From Brucella anthropi_A (GTDB lineage Bacteria > Pseudomonadota > Alphaproteobacteria > Rhizobiales > Rhizobiaceae): a DNA stretch of 64,000 nt. Position 1 is the stretch's first letter. The number at the start of each line of letters is the position of its first letter. Shown here one piece after another: positions 32,316 through 40,967 of the stretch. A program made the position numbers and the translations under genes. The notes under the pieces are model-generated. The model had not been told where the DNA came from. It saw only the letters and a program-made list of their open reading frames with translations, and did no database searches. The stretch lies in the NCBI RefSeq assembly GCF_046630315.1, contig NZ_LQBD01000001.1, positions 325,368-389,367 of the forward strand, in the 5' to 3' direction.

Positions 32316-32561
32316 ATGAAATGAAAAGTTGTATCGGCTCTTATCAATATCTTTCTAACAGTCGGTCACGAAGCACGGTAAATGATCGGTGAAACAGATT
32401 GTGGGATGACTGGACCCGCTCTTACCTTGCGGATATGCGCGCCAAAAACCGTGACAGATGTGGCTGGCTGCGATAGATGGGGCGCTGGCAACCTTTTCGG
32501 AAGCCTTGCCGGCGCCCATATGGCGGTTCTCGCCTTACAGATCGATTATCAAGAGGAAACC

Positions 32562-33410
32562 ATGAAGCAGCTCGAACGCCTCGATGACCTGACCGACCAG
32601 TATGATGTGCTCTTCTGCGATGTCTGGGGCGTGGTGCATAATGGCGTTGCTGCATATCCGGCTGCCATCGAGGCATTGAAGCGCGCGCGTGCGAAGGGAG
32701 TCACGGTTATTCTGGTGACGAATTCTCCAAGGCCTCACCCGGATGTCGAGGCGCAGATGCTGGGTCTTGGCGTGCCGACCGATACCTATGATCGGGTGGT
32801 GACGTCGGGAGATGTTACCCGCGACCTGATCGCGGAAGGCCCGCGCAAGGTATTTCATATCGGCTGTGAGCGGGAGCTCACCATCTATGATGGCCTGGAC
32901 GTTGAACTTGTCGAGGAGTTTGAAGCTTCGGGTGTCGTCTGCACAGGGCTTTATGACGATGAAAGCGAAACACCGGACGATTACAGGGAATTGCTGACCC
33001 GGTTGCGCTCACGCGATCTTCCGTTCATTTGCGCCAATCCGGACATTATGGTCGAGCGCGGATCGCGGCTGATCTGGTGCGCAGGCGCTCTTGCACGCGA
33101 ATATGGCCAGCTCGGTGGACGTACCCTCATTGCTGGCAAGCCGCACCGTCCGATTTATGAGGCAGCCTTGCGGTTTGCGGAAGAAATTCGCGGCAAGAAA
33201 GTGGAAAAAAGCCGAATTCTTGGCATTGGAGACGGCGTTCTGACCGATGTGAAGGGCGCTGCCGATTTCGGACTGGACGTTCTCTATATTTCCGGCGGGG
33301 TCCATGCGGCCGATTACACGACCGACGGTACGGTTGACATTGACCGGATGGAGGCGTTTCTCCAGAAACATGGCAATCGCCCGGTGGCAGCACTTGGCGC
33401 TCTTGTTTGA
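32562..33410 (+). CDS. HAD-IIA family hydrolase (TIGR01459-like)
   Basis: From ATG 32562 the 282-residue protein is a NagD-like HAD phosphatase. The first motif is LFCDVWGVVHNG, with Asp20 as nucleophile and Trp22 in place of the second aspartate, as is typical of the TIGR01459 group. Motif 2 is ILVTNSPRP and motif 4 is GIGDGVLTDVKGA. The substrate is unknown. The open frame reaches back to 32382 but AAGAGGAAACC fits the internal ATG. It is 42 bp upstream of ribF; NagD-like phosphatases beside ribF suggest, but do not prove, a flavin or sugar-phosphate link. Confidence 0.85.
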   Translation: MKQLERLDDLTDQYDVLFCDVWGVVHNGVAAYPAAIEALKRARAKGVTVILVTNSPRPHPDVEAQMLGLGVPTDTYDRVVTSGDVTRDLIAEGPRKVFHIGCERELTIYDGLDVELVEEFEASGVVCTGLYDDESETPDDYRELLTRLRSRDLPFICANPDIMVERGSRLIWCAGALAREYGQLGGRTLIAGKPHRPIYEAALRFAEEIRGKKVEKSRILGIGDGVLTDVKGAADFGLDVLYISGGVHAADYTTDGTVDIDRMEAFLQKHGNRPVAALGALV

Positions 33411-33452
33411 TTCCGGGCATTCTCCTTACGATCAATCGAAGTTCAGACCAAA

Positions 33453-34442
33453 ATGACCAAAGCGAGCTTTCAGCGCCTTTCTGGAACGGATTCCTTGCCG
33501 GAGCGCCTGCAAAATTGTGTGGTGGCGATCGGCAATTTCGATGGCGTCCATCGTGGCCATCAGGCTGTCCTCGAGCGTGCGCTGGAGATCGCTGAAAAAC
33601 GCGGCTTGCCCGCAATCGTCCTGACTTTCGAACCGCATCCGCGCAGTTTTTTCAAGCCCGACGCGCCGATCGATCGTTTGACCGCAGCGGCGAAGAAGGC
33701 TGAAATCCTGCGTGAGATGGGTTTTGACGCCGTGGTGGAACAACCGTTTACGGTCGAGTTTTCATCCCGCTCGGCGGAAGATTTCGTCGAGCACATTCTG
33801 GTTGAAAGGCTGCAGGCGCGTTGTGTGGTCACGGGTTACGACTTTCATTTCGGCAAGGCGCGGCGCGGAACGCCCGAATTTCTTCAAAAGGCTGGAGAAA
33901 CGGCCGGATTTACGGTCACGCTGGTCGATGCTTTCACAGACGAGGGCCATAATCTTGTCTCATCGACCCGCATCAGAAACCTGCTTTGTGAAGGCGATGT
34001 CGTTCAGGCTGCGGGGCTTCTTGGCTATCGCTACATGGTCTGTGGTGAGGTCATTCACGGCAAAAAGCTTGGACGCACACTTGGATTTCCGACAGCCAAT
34101 ATGAAAATCGATGCGCAGGCGGGCCTGAAACATGGAATCTACGCCGTCAGGTTCAGGCGCGAGAACGGCGATCTTTACGACGGCGTTGCAAGTTTCGGTC
34201 GCCGTCCGACCGTCGACAGCGATGGCAGTCCGCTTCTCGAAACGTTTCTCTTTGATTTCTCGGGCGATCTTTATGGTGAAACTGCCTGTGTGTCGTTCTT
34301 TGGCTTTTTGCGTGGAGAGATCAAGTTTGACGGCCTTGATCCGCTTGTCGAGCAGATGAAGCGCGACGATGCCGAGGCACGCGCCCTGCTTGCGAGCGCG
34401 AAACCCTTGTCGGAACTGGATCGCTTGCTCTCGTTTGGGTGA
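33453..34442 (+). CDS. ribF: Bifunctional riboflavin kinase/FAD synthetase
   Basis: RibF phosphorylates riboflavin to FMN and adenylates FMN to FAD. The 329-residue protein has the nucleotidyltransferase half with AIGNFDGVHRGHQ (HxGH at residues 33-36) and SSTRIRNLLCEGDV. The flavokinase half carries GEVIHGKKLGRTLGFPTANM and LETFLFDFSGDLYG. It is co-directional with the HAD hydrolase gene just upstream and precedes the MipA gene by about 105 bp. Confidence 0.95.
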   Translation: MTKASFQRLSGTDSLPERLQNCVVAIGNFDGVHRGHQAVLERALEIAEKRGLPAIVLTFEPHPRSFFKPDAPIDRLTAAAKKAEILREMGFDAVVEQPFTVEFSSRSAEDFVEHILVERLQARCVVTGYDFHFGKARRGTPEFLQKAGETAGFTVTLVDAFTDEGHNLVSSTRIRNLLCEGDVVQAAGLLGYRYMVCGEVIHGKKLGRTLGFPTANMKIDAQAGLKHGIYAVRFRRENGDLYDGVASFGRRPTVDSDGSPLLETFLFDFSGDLYGETACVSFFGFLRGEIKFDGLDPLVEQMKRDDAEARALLASAKPLSELDRLLSFG

Positions 34443-34548
34443 GGCGGTTTCGTTTTCCACTTAAGATTTAAATATAATTTTACTTATTCTCGACAAAAAG
34501 CAATAAATGCCCCAAAACTTATTGGGACGCTTTTTGTTGGAGTCTAAT

Positions 34549-35394
34549 GTGGCACGTATTGTTTCCTCGGCCCTCTTTGCAGGTGCCGCATTTTTAACGG
34601 GTAGCTCGTTTGCGTTTTCTGCCGATGTACAGCAGACCGATATTTATGCAGCAGAAACGGTTCAACCGGCGCGTAAACATCTTTGGTCCGGCGACTGGTA
34701 TCTCAAGGTCGGCGCTGCGGGCCTGATGGCCCCCAAGTTTGAAGGCTCCGATAAATATCGTTTTTTTGCCCAGCCGCTCATCTCGATCGGACGTCAGGGC
34801 GAGGCGACGCGCTTTTCATCGCGCAATGACAATGTATCCTTTGCTCTGATCGACAACGATAGTTTCCGTGTCGGTCTCGCTGGCAAGTTCCTTCTCAAGC
34901 GGGATGACGATATTCACGGTCTCAAGGATACGAAGTTTGGCGGTGAAGCCGGCGCATTCGTCGATGTCTACCCGACTGATTGGCTGCGTGTGCGTGGTGA
35001 AGTGCGCCAGGGTATCCGGGCGCATAAAGGTGTCGTGGCCGATATTGCCGCCGATGCTTTCTATGATGTCACACCCACTATTCGCGTATCGGGCGGCCCA
35101 CGCGCTACTTTCGCGTCGAAAGACTATTTCAAGACCTATTTCGGCGTGGATGCCGAGGAAGCGGTTGCTTCCGGCCTTTCAGAATATCATCCCGGCGGCG
35201 GGTTCAAGTCCGCCGGTATTGGCGGCGCAATCACGTGGAAGGCGACCGACAAGATCGATACCAGTCTGTTCGGCGAATATAGCCGCTTGCAGGGACCGGC
35301 AAAGGATTCCAGCATCGTCAAGGAGCGCGGCTCCCCGAACCAGTTCATGGTCGGTGTTTCCGCGACATATCGCTTCGATTTCTCGCTGGATTGA
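34549..35394 (+). CDS. MipA/OmpV-family outer-membrane protein
   Basis: The product has a signal peptide (MARIVSSALFAGAAFLTGSSFAFSA) followed by a beta-rich body with MipA/OmpV features: FEGSDKYRFFAQPLISIGR near the mature N-terminus and a final strand MVGVSATYRFDFSLD ending in an aromatic-rich C-terminus. MipA proteins are outer-membrane scaffolding or porin-like proteins. I prefer GTG 34549 as start because GGAG lies 7-10 bases upstream and the signal peptide begins there; ATG 34507 would add 14 residues before it and has no ribosome binding site. This gives 281 residues. Confidence 0.88.
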   Translation: MARIVSSALFAGAAFLTGSSFAFSADVQQTDIYAAETVQPARKHLWSGDWYLKVGAAGLMAPKFEGSDKYRFFAQPLISIGRQGEATRFSSRNDNVSFALIDNDSFRVGLAGKFLLKRDDDIHGLKDTKFGGEAGAFVDVYPTDWLRVRGEVRQGIRAHKGVVADIAADAFYDVTPTIRVSGGPRATFASKDYFKTYFGVDAEEAVASGLSEYHPGGGFKSAGIGGAITWKATDKIDTSLFGEYSRLQGPAKDSSIVKERGSPNQFMVGVSATYRFDFSLD

Positions 35395-35699
35395 CCTCAG
35401 CGGCATCAATGTGAACATTTTCAGGGGCAGGGATGCAGTTTTATTGCGTCTTTGCCCTTCTGGCCTCTTTATTCCGGTGAAACTGATTGCTAAAAGCGTG
35501 CCCATGATGACGGATTTTCGGCTTATCATGACGGCCATACGAATTATTGGCCCGGCCTCCCGCTTTGCCTGAACGGCTGTTTTGCCAGGCAATATCTGGC
35601 GCGGAGGTCCGGGAGCGACCGGCTGTGTTCTACAGTCCCCTGTTTCTTTGATCCACATGCCCGCCATCTCCGGCCGGGGCTTTACAGGCGAATACCCTC
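35395..35699. other. Intergenic region upstream of ileS with a two-part stem-loop
   Basis: No gene is seen. A long imperfect hairpin covers 35551-35613: outer arms CCCGGCCTCCCGC (35551-35563) and GCGGAGGTCCGGG (35601-35613) pair with a one-base shift, and inside them TTGCCT (35565-35570) pairs with AGGCAA (35587-35592). No T-run follows. It could terminate the MipA transcript poorly, act in the ileS leader, or be a repeat. No T-box features are present. Confidence 0.4.
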
Positions 35700-38612
35700 A
35701 TGACTGAGACGACCAAAATCGATTATTCCAAAACCCTTTATCTGCCCCAGACCGAGTTTCCGATGCGCGCGGGCCTGCCGCAGCGCGAGCCGCTTTTCGT
35801 CGAGCGCTGGGAGGGGATGAACCTTTACAAGAAGCTGCGCGAGCAGGCCAAGGATCGCCCGCTTTATGTGCTGCACGACGGCCCGCCCTATGCCAACGGC
35901 AATATCCATATCGGCCATGCCCTGAACAAGATTCTCAAGGACGTCATCACGCGTTCCTTCCAGATGCGCGGCTATAACTCGAATTACGTGCCGGGCTGGG
36001 ATTGCCACGGCCTGCCGATCGAATGGAAGATCGAGGAAAAATATCGCGCCGAAGGCAAGAACAAGGACGAAGTGCCGATCAACGAATTCCGCAAGGAATG
36101 CCGTGAGTTCGCGTCCAGCTGGATCAAGGTGCAGACGGAAGAATTCAAGCGCCTTGCCATCCTCGGCGATTTTGAAAATCCATACACGACGATGAACTTC
36201 CATGCTGAATCGCGTATTGCTGGCGAACTTCTGAAATTCGCGGCTTCCGGTCAGCTTTATCGCGGCTCCAAGCCGGTCATGTGGTCGGTTGTCGAACGCA
36301 CCGCTCTTGCCGAGGCCGAAGTCGAATATCACGATGTCGAGTCGGATATGATCTGGGTCAAATTCCCGGTGGCTGGCCGGAACGATCTTTCCGGCAGCGC
36401 CGTGGTGATCTGGACGACCACCCCGTGGACCATCCCCGGCAACCGCGCTGTGTCTTATTCGTCGCGGATTGACTATGGCCTCTATGAAGTGACCGAAGCC
36501 GAGAACGATTTCGGCCCGCGTCCGGGTGAAAAGCTTATCTTCGCCGACAGGCTGGCGGAAGAAAGCTTTGCAAAGGCGAAGCTCCAGTTCAAGCGCCTGC
36601 GTGGTGTTTCGGCTGACGAGCTGGGCAAAATGGTTCTCGATCATCCGCTTAAAGGGTTTGGCGGCGGTTATGAATTCGTTGTGCCGATGCTCGATGGCGA
36701 TCATGTGACCGACGATGCGGGTACGGGCTTCGTACACACCGCACCAAGCCACGGTCGCGAAGACTTTGAAGCATGGATGAACAATGCCCGCGAGCTGGAA
36801 GCACGCGGCATCGATCCGAATATCCCGTTTCCTGTCGGCGACGATGGTTTCTATACCAAGGATGCGCCGGGCTTCGGCCCGGATCGTGAGGGCGGTCCTG
36901 CCCGCGTCATCGATGATAACGGCAAGAAGGGCGATGCCAACAAGTCGGTGATGGATCAGCTCATCGCCTATGACAAGCTTTTCGCGCGCGGTCGCCTGAA
37001 GCACTCCTATCCGCATTCCTGGCGCTCGAAGAAGCAGGTCATCTTCCGCAACACGCCGCAATGGTTCGTCTATATGGACAAGAATCTCGGTGACGGAACG
37101 ACCTTGCGTTCGCGCGCATTGAAGGCAATCGATGACACCCGTTTCGTACCGGCAGCCGGCCAGACGCGCCTGCGCTCGATGATCGAAGGCCGTCCCGACT
37201 GGGTTTTGTCACGTCAGCGTGCCTGGGGTGTGCCGATCTGCGTTTTCGTGGACGAAGAAGGCAATATTCTTCAGGATGATGCGGTCAACAAGCGCATTCT
37301 TGATGCTTTTGAGGCCGAAGGTGCTGATGCATGGTTTGCCGAAGGCGCGCGCGAGCGGTTCCTTGGAAGCCGCGCCGGTGAGGCATGGGTGCAGGTTCGC
37401 GACATTCTGGATGTGTGGTTCGATTCCGGTTCCACGCATACCTTCACGCTGGAAGACCGCCCGGATATGAAATGGCCCGCGGATGTCTATCTGGAAGGCT
37501 CCGACCAGCATCGCGGCTGGTTCCACTCATCGCTTCTGGAAAGCTGCGGCACACGCGGTCGGGCGCCGTATAATGCCGTCGTGACCCATGGTTTCACCAT
37601 GGACGAACACGGCAAGAAGATGTCGAAGTCGCTTGGCAACACGGTCACGCCGCAGGATGTCATCAAGGAATCCGGCGCGGATATCCTGCGTCTGTGGGTG
37701 ATGACGACCGATTATTGGGAAGATCAGCGTCTCGGCAAGAGCATCATCCAGACCAATATCGATGCCTATCGCAAACTCCGCAACACGATCCGCTGGATGC
37801 TGGGCACACTGGCCCATGACGAGGGCGAGAATGTCGCTCATGCCGATCTGCCGGAACTGGAACGCCTGATGCTGCACCGTCTGACCGAGCTGGATGAAGT
37901 CGTCCGCTCCGGCTATGACGCTTTCGACTTCAAGCGTATTGCCCGCACGCTCATCGATTTCATGAATGTCGAGCTTTCGGCATTCTATTTCGATATCCGC
38001 AAGGATGCGCTTTACTGCGATGCGCCGTCCAGCATTCGCCGCAAGGCGGCACTCCAGGCCGTGCGTGAAATCTTTGATCGCCTGACGACATGGCTTGCGC
38101 CGATGCTGCCTTTCACCATGGAAGAAGCCTGGCTCGACCGTTATCCGCAATCGGTCTCGGTTCATGCCGAGCAGTTCCGCCCGACGCCGGCGGAATGGCG
38201 GGACGATGTTTTGGCCGAAAAGTGGCGCAAGGTGCGCGCGGTGCGTCGTGTCGTGACCGGTGCCCTGGAGCTGGAGCGCGCGGACAAGCGCATTGGTTCC
38301 TCGCTGGAAGCATCTCCCGTTGTCTATATTTCGGACAAGAGCCTGATCGATTCGCTGGAAGGTCTCGATTTCGCGGAAATCTGCATCACAAGTGGCATTT
38401 CGTTGAGTGATGCCGCCGCGCCGGAAGGCGCTTTCACCCTCGGCGATGTAAAAGGTGTTGCTGTTGTGCCAGCACGCGCTAAAGGCGAAAAATGTGCGCG
38501 CTCGTGGCGTTACACAATGGATGTTGGCTCCGATCCTGCATTTCCCGACGTTTCGGCGCGCGATGCCGCTGCCCTGCATGAACTCAAGGCGCTCGGCAGG
38601 CTGGAAGCCTGA
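35700..38612 (+). CDS. ileS: Isoleucine-tRNA ligase
   Basis: IleRS charges tRNA-Ile and edits misactivated valine. The 970-residue class I synthetase has the HIGH motif at residues 70-73 (GPPYANGNIHIGHALNK) and KMSKS at 640-644 (GKKMSKSLGNTV). The editing-domain sequences VIWTTTPWTIPGNRAV and DAGTGFVHTAPSHGREDF, and WFHSSLLESCGTRG before the KMSKS loop, are also present. The C-terminal end is shorter than in E. coli and has no zinc-binding cysteine cluster. It is a single transcription unit by spacing. Confidence 0.97.
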   Translation: MTETTKIDYSKTLYLPQTEFPMRAGLPQREPLFVERWEGMNLYKKLREQAKDRPLYVLHDGPPYANGNIHIGHALNKILKDVITRSFQMRGYNSNYVPGWDCHGLPIEWKIEEKYRAEGKNKDEVPINEFRKECREFASSWIKVQTEEFKRLAILGDFENPYTTMNFHAESRIAGELLKFAASGQLYRGSKPVMWSVVERTALAEAEVEYHDVESDMIWVKFPVAGRNDLSGSAVVIWTTTPWTIPGNRAVSYSSRIDYGLYEVTEAENDFGPRPGEKLIFADRLAEESFAKAKLQFKRLRGVSADELGKMVLDHPLKGFGGGYEFVVPMLDGDHVTDDAGTGFVHTAPSHGREDFEAWMNNARELEARGIDPNIPFPVGDDGFYTKDAPGFGPDREGGPARVIDDNGKKGDANKSVMDQLIAYDKLFARGRLKHSYPHSWRSKKQVIFRNTPQWFVYMDKNLGDGTTLRSRALKAIDDTRFVPAAGQTRLRSMIEGRPDWVLSRQRAWGVPICVFVDEEGNILQDDAVNKRILDAFEAEGADAWFAEGARERFLGSRAGEAWVQVRDILDVWFDSGSTHTFTLEDRPDMKWPADVYLEGSDQHRGWFHSSLLESCGTRGRAPYNAVVTHGFTMDEHGKKMSKSLGNTVTPQDVIKESGADILRLWVMTTDYWEDQRLGKSIIQTNIDAYRKLRNTIRWMLGTLAHDEGENVAHADLPELERLMLHRLTELDEVVRSGYDAFDFKRIARTLIDFMNVELSAFYFDIRKDALYCDAPSSIRRKAALQAVREIFDRLTTWLAPMLPFTMEEAWLDRYPQSVSVHAEQFRPTPAEWRDDVLAEKWRKVRAVRRVVTGALELERADKRIGSSLEASPVVYISDKSLIDSLEGLDFAEICITSGISLSDAAAPEGAFTLGDVKGVAVVPARAKGEKCARSWRYTMDVGSDPAFPDVSARDAAALHELKALGRLEA

Positions 38613-38863
38613 TTGAAACCTGAAAGCGCAGGCCCCGGCATTTCATATGCCGGGGGTTCTGGAAGAAAACGGGTTGCAAACGTTCCTGCGGACATGGTGA
38701 AATACAGGTTAACATCGGATTGCCGCATGAGTTGCACTCATGTACAAGGCTGTCCTCGGATAATTTCAAGATCTGCCTTGGAGTTGCCGGTTTCTTCAGT
38801 CAAGGCTCGTGTGAGCAAATCTTGGTGAAGACAAAATCGGCAGGCGTAAAAGAAGTGGCGCTA

Positions 38864-39538
38864 ATGAAGATTGAAGGACGAGTTCTGGTACTGATGACGG
38901 CGATAGCGGGCGTTTCGCTATCCGGTTGCGTTTCTTCGCCAACCTATGGAACCGACAAGACCGCAGGGGCGCAGCTCCTGGACGATATGTCGAATATGGC
39001 GAGCTTCGGACAGGGCAGGAACAAGAAGGAGCGGATCGACTACAAGCCGCGTCCCGATCTCGTCCGTCCCGCTCCCGGCGACAAGGGGCAATTGCCGGCG
39101 CCGCAGCAGAGTCTGGCAAGCACCAATGATCCGAACTGGCCGGAATCGCCGGAGCAGCGCCGCAAGCGTCTGCGCGATGAGATTACCGCGAACCGCGACG
39201 ATCCGAATTTCGTGTCGCCGGTCGTTCAGGATGCCCCGGTGGCGTCCAACATTCAGGCAGCCTTGCCGCGCGGAAACAGCCGCCGCGAGGACTATGAATC
39301 TCGCACGCCTACCTTCGACCCGGCAAAGGTCGCAGCCTACAAGGCCGCTCGTCAGCAGCAGACCCAGGGTTCCTCGACGACGCGCCGTTACCTGAGCGAG
39401 CCGCCTTTGGCCTATCGGCAGCCCGCCTCCACGGCAGCGACCGGCGAGTTGGGAACCGACGAAGCGCAGAAGGAACGTGAACGCAAGAAGGCCGCTGGTA
39501 AATCCAAGGGCTGGCGTGACTATCTGCCTTGGAACTGA
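38864..39538 (+). CDS. Proline/charge-rich lipoprotein, unknown function
   Basis: From ATG 38864 the 224-residue protein has a lipoprotein signal (MKIEGRVLVLMTAIAGVSLSGC, lipobox Leu-Ser-Gly-Cys, Cys22). The mature part is hydrophilic and low in structure, rich in Pro, Arg and Gln (RIDYKPRPDLVRPAPGDKGQLPAP; DPNWPESPEQRRKRLRDEI), and ends GWRDYLPWN. It looks like a conserved Rhizobiales lipoprotein found downstream of ileS, but no function is known to me. The open frame to 38720 precedes the signal peptide and is discounted. A terminator follows. Confidence 0.8.
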   Translation: MKIEGRVLVLMTAIAGVSLSGCVSSPTYGTDKTAGAQLLDDMSNMASFGQGRNKKERIDYKPRPDLVRPAPGDKGQLPAPQQSLASTNDPNWPESPEQRRKRLRDEITANRDDPNFVSPVVQDAPVASNIQAALPRGNSRREDYESRTPTFDPAKVAAYKAARQQQTQGSSTTRRYLSEPPLAYRQPASTAATGELGTDEAQKERERKKAAGKSKGWRDYLPWN

Positions 39539-39558
39539 TGCCTGATTGAAGTTTTTCA

Positions 39559-39595
39559 TAAAAGCCGCGGTAAATTAACTTGCTGCGGCTTTTTG
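39559..39595 (+). terminator. Terminator after the lipoprotein gene
   Basis: AAAAGCCGC (39560-39568) and GCGGCTTTT (39585-39593) form a 9-bp stem with a 16-nt loop, followed by TT. It is 21 bp past the lipoprotein stop. Confidence 0.75.
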
Positions 39596-39737
39596 TATTG
39601 CTGGAATACTGCTCAGTATCTTTATACGGGCATTAAATTTTTGTAATGTTCTCTATTCTGACGTATATTTGATTTCAAACAAAGATTTATTTAATGTAGA
39701 TTATATCATATTAGCTCTGAGTGTAAGGTATGATTGG

Positions 39738-40298
39738 ATGAGCAATATGAATACTCTTTTGGATAATCGAAACGGATATGGTCTGATCAGCCGAGCCTTT
39801 CATTGGTCGATGGCTCTATTGTTTCTGTGGCAGTTTATATCGGCCATTCTTCGTGTCTTTGCCAAGGATACGATGGTTTATAATTTTTTCTGGTCGGCGC
39901 ATCACCAGCTTGGTTTTGCACTTCTGATACTTGTCGTGCTGCGGGGAATCTGGGGTGTGTTGAACATTCACCGGCGTCCGCATAAACAAAACCTTGCCGG
40001 CAAGCTTGCTCTGCTCGGGCATCTTGCGATTTACGGGCTGATGTTCACGGTTCCGGCGGTGGCTTTGCTGCGTGCATATGGTAGCGGGCGGGGCTTCTCG
40101 TTCCTTGGCATCCAGATTTTCGAACAGACAGGTGTGCAGAATGCCGCCCTGACTGCGCCCGGCAATGCGCTGCACGGTTTGCTGGGGTGGGTTTTGCTCG
40201 CCGTCATTGCGGGGCATGTTCTGATGGCGCTTGTCCATCATTTCGCGCTGCGGGATGATACGTTGCGTTATATGACCGGCCGCAAAGTGTTAAACTGA
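39738..40298 (+). CDS. Cytochrome b561 family membrane protein
   Basis: The 186-residue protein has four membrane helices and conserved haem-ligand histidines: SRAFHWSMALLFLWQF, FWSAHHQLGFALL, NALHGLLGWVLLAVIAGHVLMALVHHF. This is the CybB/YodB type of bacterial cytochrome b561, which passes electrons between quinol and periplasmic acceptors, including superoxide in E. coli CybB. ATG 39738 or 39747 is the start; the frame upstream is not conserved. It follows an unusually AT-rich 140-bp stretch. It converges on tadA with only five bases between the stops. Confidence 0.9.
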   Translation: MSNMNTLLDNRNGYGLISRAFHWSMALLFLWQFISAILRVFAKDTMVYNFFWSAHHQLGFALLILVVLRGIWGVLNIHRRPHKQNLAGKLALLGHLAIYGLMFTVPAVALLRAYGSGRGFSFLGIQIFEQTGVQNAALTAPGNALHGLLGWVLLAVIAGHVLMALVHHFALRDDTLRYMTGRKVLN

Positions 40299-40303
40299 AC
40301 CGT

Positions 40304-40777
40304 TCAGCGTTTCTCCCGAAAGAAATCCTTAAGGATCTCGCGGGCCTCCCCCTCGGAAAACCCTGCATAAATCTCCGGCACATGATGGCAGGTGGGCTGC
40401 GTGTAAAAGCGCGGCCCATATTCTATGCCGCCACCTTTCGGGTCGGAAGCGCCGTAATAAAGGCGGCGGATACGCGCGAAAGAAATCGCTGCGGCACACA
40501 TCGCGCAGGGTTCCAGCGTCACGTAGAGGTCGCAGTCCACCAGACGTTCGGATTTGAGGGTCTCGCCCGCGCTGCGGATTGCCAGGATTTCCGCATGGGC
40601 GGTGACATCGTTGAACTCGCGTGTGCGATTGCCGGCACGTGCAATGACCTTCCCCTGGTGCACGATGACGGCACCGATCGGCACTTCTCCACGTGCGCGT
40701 GCCGCCCGCGCTTCGGCCAGCGCGGTCTCCATCGGGCTGGCCGAATCTCGTTCCATGAGGTCGGCAATCCTTGTCAT
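40304..40777 (-). CDS. tadA: tRNA adenosine(34) deaminase
   Basis: TadA converts adenosine 34 of tRNA-Arg(ACG) to inosine. The protein has the deaminase zinc site HAE (His61 with catalytic Glu63) and PCAMC (Cys91, Cys94), plus GEVPIGAVIV near the N-terminus and the C-terminal FFREKR. Several in-frame starts exist (40825, 40777, 40756, 40732); 40777 is chosen for the weak GGAT upstream, but the end of the protein is not firmly fixed. It is divergent from the pseudouridine synthase gene. Confidence 0.92.
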   Translation of the reverse strand: MTRIADLMERDSASPMETALAEARAARARGEVPIGAVIVHQGKVIARAGNRTREFNDVTAHAEILAIRSAGETLKSERLVDCDLYVTLEPCAMCAAAISFARIRRLYYGASDPKGGGIEYGPRFYTQPTCHHVPEIYAGFSEGEAREILKDFFREKR

Positions 40778-40967
40778 GCCTGATCCATTTCGTGCATTCT
40801 TTCGGAAATTTCGCTCGCAAGCCATGGAGCGATTTGTTACTGCATAATTCTCGAAATCGAAACCGATTTGCGAACGGATTTATACGGCGTTCCTGTTTCC
40901 GGCTGTCCCTTGCCTGTCATTGAAGGTGCAAGGTGACACGGCAGCGCTGCTGAAAGGCCAATATCAG

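Noticed and set aside
35395..35699. T-box or other known riboswitch upstream of ileS
   Set aside because: No specifier loop, T-box sequence or terminator/antiterminator pair was seen; T-boxes are mainly in Gram-positive bacteria.
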